Source: Arthrobacter sp. StoSoilA2
GTDB lineage: Bacteria; Actinomycetota; Actinomycetes; Actinomycetales; Micrococcaceae
Direction: 5' to 3'
Assembly: GCF_019977195.1 (NCBI RefSeq)
Contig: NZ_AP024643.1
Location: forward strand, 4,464,001-4,528,000
Length of the DNA stretch: 64,000 nucleotides
The notes under the pieces were generated by a model. It was given only the letters and a program-made list of their open reading frames with translations, was not told the DNA's origin and did no database searches. A program made the position numbers and the translations under genes. Each line of letters starts with the position of its first letter. The stretch's first letter is position 1. Positions 58,498 through 64,000 of this stretch are shown here, one piece after another.

Positions 58498-59802
58498 TTA
58501 CGCCACGCTCTTGATCTTGACCACGAACACCGCACCCAGCAGCCCGATGACCGCGGCGGCCACATACAGCGAGACGTAGCCGCCCAAATACGTGACGAAC
58601 GGGAAAGCGATAAGCGGGGCGATGACTTGCGGGAGCGAGTTTGCCACGTTGATCACGCCCAGGTCCCTGCCACGGTCCAGTGCCGTCGGCAGGACCTGGG
58701 TGATCAGTGCGAAGTCCACGGCAAGATAGGCTCCAAAGCCGAGGCCCAGGACCAGTGCCCCCGTGATGGCACCGGCCCACGTCGGCGCAAACCCGAGAAT
58801 CAAGGACGCTACGGCGATGATCACGGACGACGCGATCACCAAAGGCTTCCGTTTGCCCATCCGGTCGCTCAAAGCTCCGCCGATCACGCTGGTGATAATC
58901 ACCATGACCGCATACAGGCCTGTCAGGATAAGCACTCCGATCGCGGGTTCGATGCCCTCGGTTTCTTTCACATGCACGGCATCGCTGAGGAAGAACAGGA
59001 GATAGAGGGTGACCATGTGGTTGCCAATGTTTACCAACAGTCGCGTCAGCCAAGCCCAGGCGAAATCAGGATAGCGTGCTGGCGAAACCCAAAAGCCCTG
59101 GAAAAACCGCGCAAGACTGAACGGTGGGCGGGCCTGGGCTGGAAGCGGCTGGTCGTCATTCTTGAAAAGATAAAGCACGACGCCGGCAAGCAGCGCCGCT
59201 GCACACACCAGGTACCCGGCAGCAAAGTTTCCCGCTACGACGGCGGCAATCACCGCGCCGGCCAGGATGCCAACTGTCTGTCCCATCGCTGCCAAACCAC
59301 CGACAGTGCCACGTTGCGGCACCGGAACGCGGTCTGGAATCGCAGCTGTAATGGCAGCGTAAGCGCCGTTGCATCCGGCCTGCACCAAGCACCACAGCAC
59401 CGTCATGACCGCGACGTTCGGCGCTCCCGCCAGTCCTACGAGTGCTACAGCGCCCAGGATTGCTCCTACGAGGACCCACGGAACGCGACGTCCGAAGCGG
59501 GAGACGGTCCGGTCGCTAAACGCCCCGAACAAGGGGTTGGCAACCAACGAGACGGCGGCGCCGCAGCCCGTTACCAGAGCCAGGATCGCTTCCTTTTGTT
59601 CCTCATCGAAGTGAGCCGCCTGCTGGCCCAACAGCACCTGGATGGGGCCGAAGAACGCCGCATTGATGCCCACGTTGATGAGCACGACGCCAGTAATCCA
59701 CAGTGCGCGGACCCGGTCCACTGGTTCGGCGAGGGCAGTGGCCGTGCCGCCCCGGACTATGGCAGGATCCGGCACAGGACCGGGCAGGTCGGACAGGCTC
59801 AT
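58498..59802 (-). CDS. Major facilitator superfamily transporter, sugar-type
   Basis: This 434-residue, 12-helix protein has the MFS loop motif ANPLFGAFSDRTVSRFGRRV (about residue 82) and the second-half equivalent GGALSDRMGKRKPLVI. The overall style (FFGPIQVLLGQQ; FALITQVLPTALDRGRDLGV) resembles GPH-like or sugar carriers of actinobacteria. Substrate unknown. It converges with the last FG-GAP gene 10 bp away, so the two would need a shared terminator that is not obvious. Confidence 0.85.
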   Translation of the reverse strand: MSLSDLPGPVPDPAIVRGGTATALAEPVDRVRALWITGVVLINVGINAAFFGPIQVLLGQQAAHFDEEQKEAILALVTGCGAAVSLVANPLFGAFSDRTVSRFGRRVPWVLVGAILGAVALVGLAGAPNVAVMTVLWCLVQAGCNGAYAAITAAIPDRVPVPQRGTVGGLAAMGQTVGILAGAVIAAVVAGNFAAGYLVCAAALLAGVVLYLFKNDDQPLPAQARPPFSLARFFQGFWVSPARYPDFAWAWLTRLLVNIGNHMVTLYLLFFLSDAVHVKETEGIEPAIGVLILTGLYAVMVIITSVIGGALSDRMGKRKPLVIASSVIIAVASLILGFAPTWAGAITGALVLGLGFGAYLAVDFALITQVLPTALDRGRDLGVINVANSLPQVIAPLIAFPFVTYLGGYVSLYVAAAVIGLLGAVFVVKIKSVA

Positions 59803-59960
59803 GGCAGGTTCCCCCTAGTTTCAACGTCTGGATTCAGATTAGCGCGGGTGGAGGGCATGGAACCTAAGTTCATGTCAGTTATCCACATAGCCCTCGACGG
59901 TCCGTGCCGCTTACCTGGCGCACGCGTTAGTGTGGCCTCAAACGTAGTGAGGAGAAGGAC

Positions 59961-60434
59961 ATGAACGAGCAGATTAATACAGCTGATCTCTATGACGATC
60001 GGGGCGAGGAATTGGAATCGGTTGCTGTCCAGTTCCAGAACCTCGGCGGTCACACGCACTTCAGCGGACAGGTACGAACCATCAGGTGCTTCGAGGACAA
60101 CGCCTTGGTGAAGACAGTCCTCGGGACGCCCGGCGAAGGAGCCGTTCTGGTGGTTGACGGTCAGGGATCATTGAGGACTGCCCTCATGGGGGACATGATC
60201 GCTGAAAGCGCGGTGGCCAATGGTTGGGCCGGCGTCATTATTAACGGAGCCATCAGGGATCGGGAAGCACTCGCCCGCCTCCCGCTGGGCATCAAGGCGC
60301 TGGCTAGCAACCCGAAGAAGAGCGCAAAGACGGGTGTAGGCGAGGTTGACGTCCAGCTGGTGATTGACCGCGTGAGAATCCAACCCGGAGTAATGATCTA
60401 CAGCGACCCGGATGGCATTCTCGTGGAACGCTGA
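59961..60434 (+). CDS. rraA: RraA-family protein (ribonuclease E regulator / HMG aldolase fold)
   Basis: This 157-residue protein has the RraA landmarks TADLYDDRGEEL at the N-terminus, FSGQVRTIRCFEDNALVK, and the central GAVLVVDGQGSLRTALMGDM with AESAVANGWAGVIINGAIRD. In E. coli RraA masks RNase E; in actinobacteria the same fold includes oxaloacetate decarboxylase/HMG aldolase activity, so the role is not certain. GAGGAGAAGGAC precedes the ATG. Confidence 0.9.
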   Translation: MNEQINTADLYDDRGEELESVAVQFQNLGGHTHFSGQVRTIRCFEDNALVKTVLGTPGEGAVLVVDGQGSLRTALMGDMIAESAVANGWAGVIINGAIRDREALARLPLGIKALASNPKKSAKTGVGEVDVQLVIDRVRIQPGVMIYSDPDGILVER

Positions 60435-60503
60435 CCCCTGGGACTGGCCGACTTACGAAGGTTGTTCAAGAAACATTCTTCTTCCGGGAATCAAACAGGC
60501 ATT

Positions 60504-60530
60504 AGGATAGTTACTGAAAGCAACTATCCT
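60504..60530. promoter_or_regulatory. Perfect palindrome upstream of the DHA2 exporter gene
   Basis: AGGATAGTT (60504-60512) and AACTATCCT (60522-60530) form a perfect 9-bp inverted repeat with a 9-base spacer, 37 bp before the exporter ATG. It has the form of a TetR- or MarR-type operator. No cognate regulator gene is adjacent. Confidence 0.6.
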
Positions 60531-60567
60531 GCTTAAAATCCACTTTTCTGCCACCTCTGGAGAAGAT

Positions 60568-62220
60568 ATGTCCAAATCTGCGCCCGTCCGGGCCGCCGGC
60601 GAGGTCCTGACGCATCGTCAGACGCTCACCGTCATGGTGGGACTCATGCTCGGCATGTTCCTGTCCTCACTGGACCAGACCATTGTGTCCACGTCCATCT
60701 ACACCATCGCCAATGACCTCGACGGCTTGTCACTCCAGGCATGGGCAACTACCGCCTACCTCATCACTTCTACTGTGAGTACGCCGCTCTACGGCAAGCT
60801 CAGTGACATCTTCGGGCGCCGTCCGCTGTACCTGGCAGCCATCCTGATCTTCCTGGCCGGATCCCTCTATGCCGGGTCCGTCCATTCCATGACGGAGCTT
60901 GCCATCGCCCGTGGCGTGCAGGGCCTGGGCGCAGGTGGCCTTTTGGCGCTGGCACTGACAATCATCGGCGACATCGTTGCTCTGAAGGACCGGGCCAAAT
61001 ACCAGGGCTACTTCATGTCAGTATTCGGTATCTCCTCCGTCCTCGGTCCTGTCATCGGCGGCGCTTTCGCGGGAACATCGACCATCCTGGGCTTCGACGG
61101 CTGGCGCTGGGTATTCTTCATCAACCTTCCCATTGGCCTTGCGGCACTCACTGTGGTGTTCATGTTCCTTCACCTGCCTGCACGGCACGTGAAGCAGAAG
61201 ATCGACTATTGGGGCGCGGCAGCCATCACCCTGGCAATCGTTCCGCTCCTTCTTGTAGCCGAGCAGGGCCGGTCCTGGGGTTGGGCATCGGGCGCATCCT
61301 GGCTGTGTTATGGCCTTGGCGTCGTCGGCATCGTGGCGTTCCTGTTCGCAGAGATGCGGGCCGGGGACTACGCTTTGATCCCCTTGCGTCTCTTTAAGAA
61401 CGCAACCTTCGGTTTGTCATCCCTGCTGAACTTCATCATCGGCATCGGCATGTTCGGTGCCATCGCCATGCTGCCCATGTACCTGCAGCTGGTGAAGGGA
61501 CTTACCCCCACCGAAGCGGGCCTCATGATGATCACGTTCACCGTGGGCATCCTGTTCGGTTCCATCAGCGCCGGCCGCACCATCTCGTCGTCGGGCGTTT
61601 ACAGAATCTTCCCCATCCTCGGTACGGCAATCCTGACAGGCGCCGCGGCTGTGATGGGCCTGGTGCTCGGCGTGGACACTGGCCTTTGGGTTCCCGGACT
61701 CATCGCCGTGTTCTTCGGCGTCGGCTTGGGCTTCTGCATGCAGCCGCTGACACTTGCCATGCAGGTATCGGTGCCGCCCAAGGACATGGGCGTCGGAACC
61801 TCTACTGCGGCGTTCTTCCGTTCCATGGGTGGCGCCGTGGGCACGGCCGTGTTCATCTCCATGCTGTTCAGCCTGGCAGCGGACAAGATCGCCGATGGCA
61901 TGAAAACCGCTGCTTCCAGCCCGGACTACCAAGCGGTCATGAAGGATCCGGCCGTGGCCGCAGATCCCGCGAATGCCAAACTCTTCGATTTCTTCAAGAA
62001 TGGCGCCACCAACGATTCCCTGAACGACACCAGTTGGCTGCATGCGGCCAACAGCACCCTCACCCGGCCCATCACCGAGGGCTTCGCACAGGCAATTGAC
62101 ACTGTGATGCTCACAGCAGCTGGCCTGATGCTGATCGCGTTCCTCATCAGCTTCGCGTTGCCCAACAAGAAGCTCATGGACCCGAAAGCAGCAGCCAAGG
62201 AATCCGTCCCGGCGCACTAA
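60568..62220 (+). CDS. DHA2-family multidrug exporter (EmrB/QacA type)
   Basis: This 550-residue MFS protein has about 14 helices. It starts with GMFLSSLDQTIVSTSIYTIA (motif D1 region, about residue 28), then TPLYGKLSDIFGRRPLYL (motif A) and the antiporter motif C region SVFGISSVLGPVIGGAFAG. A long extracytoplasmic loop near residues 440-490 is typical. CTGGAGAAG precedes the ATG. A strong hairpin follows the stop codon. Confidence 0.92.
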   Translation: MSKSAPVRAAGEVLTHRQTLTVMVGLMLGMFLSSLDQTIVSTSIYTIANDLDGLSLQAWATTAYLITSTVSTPLYGKLSDIFGRRPLYLAAILIFLAGSLYAGSVHSMTELAIARGVQGLGAGGLLALALTIIGDIVALKDRAKYQGYFMSVFGISSVLGPVIGGAFAGTSTILGFDGWRWVFFINLPIGLAALTVVFMFLHLPARHVKQKIDYWGAAAITLAIVPLLLVAEQGRSWGWASGASWLCYGLGVVGIVAFLFAEMRAGDYALIPLRLFKNATFGLSSLLNFIIGIGMFGAIAMLPMYLQLVKGLTPTEAGLMMITFTVGILFGSISAGRTISSSGVYRIFPILGTAILTGAAAVMGLVLGVDTGLWVPGLIAVFFGVGLGFCMQPLTLAMQVSVPPKDMGVGTSTAAFFRSMGGAVGTAVFISMLFSLAADKIADGMKTAASSPDYQAVMKDPAVAADPANAKLFDFFKNGATNDSLNDTSWLHAANSTLTRPITEGFAQAIDTVMLTAAGLMLIAFLISFALPNKKLMDPKAAAKESVPAH

Positions 62221-62236
62221 GCGGTACGTGCTCTTC

Positions 62237-62286
62237 CACGACAAGAACGGCAGGCAGTCCGAGGATTGCCTGCCGTTCTTGTCGTG
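62237..62286 (+). terminator. Strong hairpin after the DHA2 exporter gene
   Basis: Perfect 20-bp arms: left 62237-62256, right 62267-62286, with a 10-base loop, 16 bp after the stop codon. It lies between convergent genes and may end transcription from both sides; no long T-run follows. Confidence 0.75.
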
Positions 62287-62328
62287 AAGCCATTGTCGTT
62301 CGGTGTCAGTGCATTTCAGGGCTTGAGA

Positions 62329-63783
62329 TCAGTACGAGTCCTGGACAAGGCGTTGCGCCTGCTCAAGGTCATCCCGCAAGTCGCGGTCCTGAACGTCGGA
62401 TGGCAAGGTGAAGCCTGCCTCCATCATGGCTCGCAGCCTGGGGCTGCTGAATTCGCCCGGACGCCTGCCTTGCGCGCGGAGCGCACGTGACGCACAAAGA
62501 AGCTCGACGCCGGCGACGGTCGCCAATGCGTGCGCAGTGGACTCCAACTGCGCCGCACCAAGAGTTGCGAAGCTCGCGTCTTCCTCAGCACCCAAGGACA
62601 AGTTGACGGTTTGCAGGCTTACGGGCTGGGCGTTGGCGCGAATACGGCCTACCGCTGCAGCGGCGACGTACTCCAGCATCATGACTCCGGACTGGCCTGC
62701 ATCGTTGCCTGCCAGGAATGGGTGGAGGCCGGTGAAAGTGGGATCGCAGAGACGGGTGATCCTGCCCAACGTCGTAGTGCACGCGGCCCCAAGGGCCACC
62801 TGCAGGGCATCGATGCGCCGCGCCAGTGTGGACATATGGAACAGGCCGTGATGTGCCACGCCGTTCGTGCCATCTTCCACTGAGCCAAAGACCATGGGGT
62901 TCTCGTGGCCCGCCACGGACAAGCGCTCCAGAGCGATCCTCATCGATTCGAGTTCTTCCATGACCGCCCCCAGAGAGTGCGGCAACATGCGCAAGCAGTA
63001 CGGATCCTGAATCCTTGCAGGCTTGCCGGATCCAGCCACCAATTCCTGCAGGGTCGCAGCGACATCAGCCATGGCGTCCGATTCAGTGGCCTTTGCGACT
63101 TCGGTGCCGAACGCTTCCGGATTGCCGGACATGGCCGTGAACGACAGAGCACTGATGGTGGTCAGGTTCTCCATCATCGTGACCAGCTTCTGGTGAGCCA
63201 GGATCGCCTGCCCGATGGTGAGGGCACTGGAACTGATGAAGGGAAGCGCGTCTTCAGTGGGCCAGGAATCCAAAGCCTTCGGCACCGGCGTGCCATCCAT
63301 CGTGGGACGCTCACCCAAGAGTGTTAACGCGGTTCCTGCCAGGGCCGGCAGGTCTGCTGTGCCAATACCGCCAAATTCCCGCACTTCGGGCAGGGTATCC
63401 GCGTTCAGCATCTGCACGACGGCCTCGACCAGGTCCGGGTTGATTCCGGATGCCCCAGCCGCCAGCTGGGACGCTCTGACCACCAGCATGGCCCTCACCG
63501 TTTCGCGGTCAAGGGCTCGTCCGGCATCCACCGCATGGCTCCGAAGCAAGTTGACTCCGTGCTGGTCTGCGGACGCATCCGATGTATCCAGGGTTACGGA
63601 ACGGTTAGCCCCCACACCAGTGGAGCGCCCATAAACCGGACGTCTCTGTGCCGTTGCGCGGGCTGAGCGCTGCGAGGCGGCCATGTGTTCGATCGCCGAC
63701 TGCGCAAGAACCACCTTCTCGCCGCCAGCGGCAATTGCCACGATCTCGGCAAGCCCAAGGCGTCGTCCGTCGATCTCGACCAT
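62329..63783 (-). CDS. HAL/PAL-family protein lacking the MIO-forming triad
   Basis: The ATG at 63783 (MVEIDGRRLG) gives 484 residues. The aromatic amino acid lyase fold is clear: YGRSTGVGANRSV (the YGxxTG block), NLLRSHAVDAGR, ALSFTAMSGNPEAFG, RIQDPYCLRMLPHSLGAV, ENPMVFGSVEDGTNGVAHHG and LSLGAEEDASFATLGAAQLE. Where active lyases have GSVGASGDLAPLAH, this protein reads GGIGTADLPALAG: the Ala-Ser-Gly that cyclises to the MIO electrophile is replaced and one residue is missing. It may be a non-lyase member, a sensor, or an enzyme of another type. Confidence 0.82.
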   Translation of the reverse strand: MVEIDGRRLGLAEIVAIAAGGEKVVLAQSAIEHMAASQRSARATAQRRPVYGRSTGVGANRSVTLDTSDASADQHGVNLLRSHAVDAGRALDRETVRAMLVVRASQLAAGASGINPDLVEAVVQMLNADTLPEVREFGGIGTADLPALAGTALTLLGERPTMDGTPVPKALDSWPTEDALPFISSSALTIGQAILAHQKLVTMMENLTTISALSFTAMSGNPEAFGTEVAKATESDAMADVAATLQELVAGSGKPARIQDPYCLRMLPHSLGAVMEELESMRIALERLSVAGHENPMVFGSVEDGTNGVAHHGLFHMSTLARRIDALQVALGAACTTTLGRITRLCDPTFTGLHPFLAGNDAGQSGVMMLEYVAAAAVGRIRANAQPVSLQTVNLSLGAEEDASFATLGAAQLESTAHALATVAGVELLCASRALRAQGRRPGEFSSPRLRAMMEAGFTLPSDVQDRDLRDDLEQAQRLVQDSY

Positions 63784-63811
63784 GGAATGATCCCTTCGTG
63801 AATTCGGTCCA

Positions 63812-63875
63812 CCAACCAGGTAGCAGCTGATGCCGTTTTCAGCCCTCAAAACGACATCTGCTGCTACCTAGTTGG
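63812..63875. repeat. Palindromic element, family 3 copy b
   Basis: CCAACCAGGTAGCAG at the left pairs with CTGCTACCTAGTTGG at the right, and CGTTTT pairs with AAAACG inside. It matches 45877-45940 in length (64 bp) and in the conserved blocks. It lies upstream of the HAL-family gene and downstream of the fragment at the window edge. Confidence 0.88.
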
Positions 63876-63886
63876 GGAGGGTGGGC

Positions 63887-64000
63887 TTACTTGTTTTCTG
63901 GGGCCACGCCACTGGAACCGAGGGTAACGGTCAGGGGTTCGTGGGTAGTCAGAGTCACTTTGTTGCCTACTTTTCGTTCATGGGGATGCGGACGCCGCGT
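63887..64000 (-). CDS. C-terminal fragment of an unidentified protein, cut by the window edge
   Basis: The minus-strand frame is open from the window end for 37 codons and finishes ...VGNKVTLTTHEPLTVTLGSS, then GVAPENK and TAA at 63887-63889. The beta-like alternation looks like a real protein end, but it is too short to name. It is on the same strand as, and upstream of, the HAL-family gene. Confidence 0.4.
   Translation of the reverse strand, partial: TRRPHPHERKVGNKVTLTTHEPLTVTLGSSGVAPENK

Overview
This window looks like chromosomal DNA of a high-GC actinobacterium close to Arthrobacter/Paenarthrobacter. The supporting signs are the codon use, frequent ATGA/GTGA gene overlaps, GTG and TTG starts, several apparently leaderless genes, and a strong catabolic gene content. 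No tRNA, rRNA or CRISPR array was recognised. All assignments come from reading the sequence and recalling family motifs; no database search was run.

Layout. (1) 1-4822: a sugar ABC transporter (permease cut by the window edge, ATPase) with an L-fuconate-dehydratase-like enolase on the minus strand, divergent from a fumarylacetoacetate-hydrolase-family enzyme and an SDR; together they resemble the non-phosphorylating L-fucose-type deoxysugar route. (2) 4826-9152: a 4.3-kb segment with an ECF sigma factor, its membrane partner and a secreted S1 protease. It is flanked by 138-bp direct repeats made of the 3' end of the SDR gene and looks like an integrated accessory segment. (3) 9338-10668: a secreted FG-GAP protein gene plus the remnant of a second one. 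(4) 10881-27566: a GNAT-AAA+ fusion, an LtrA-like protein, a HipBA toxin-antitoxin operon with two operators, an RSH-type HD hydrolase, an SDR/TetR pair, a serine hydrolase, GluQRS, two Lrp regulators, a LysE exporter, an ArsR/SRPBCC pair, an IclR regulator, and creatinase with an MHS transporter.

(5) 27567-38644: a one-carbon island. Creatinase makes sarcosine; the heterotetrameric sarcosine oxidase (soxBDAG) demethylates it and loads the C1 unit on tetrahydrofolate; SHMT (glyA) turns glycine and the C1 unit into serine; serine deaminase (sdaA) makes pyruvate; PurU releases formate and free THF. A GntR regulator sits divergently beside glyA. Between this operon and the creatine genes lies a decayed IS256 transposase flanked by two oppositely oriented arrays of a 32-bp tandem repeat. 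(6) 38729-43419: a PucR regulator, an NCS1 permease with a deacetylase-fold hydrolase, and a DUF456 membrane protein. (7) 43609-45687: NAD(P)-malic enzyme and a TetR regulator. (8) 45966-58487: seven tandem genes (one frameshifted) for secreted proteins with a C-terminal FG-GAP/VCBS domain, predicted to be a five-bladed beta-propeller. (9) 58498-64000: an MFS transporter, rraA, a DHA2 drug exporter, an HAL-family protein lacking the MIO-forming Ala-Ser-Gly triad, and a gene fragment at the window edge.

The best candidate for an undescribed system is the array of FG-GAP propeller proteins (eight apparent genes and one remnant), which share one C-terminal scaffold but carry different N-terminal modules. 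Other notable items are the MIO-less ammonia-lyase homologue, the mirrored 32-bp repeat arrays, three families of long palindromes (two with both copies visible here), and the 20-C tract inside the presumed promoter of the DUF456 gene.
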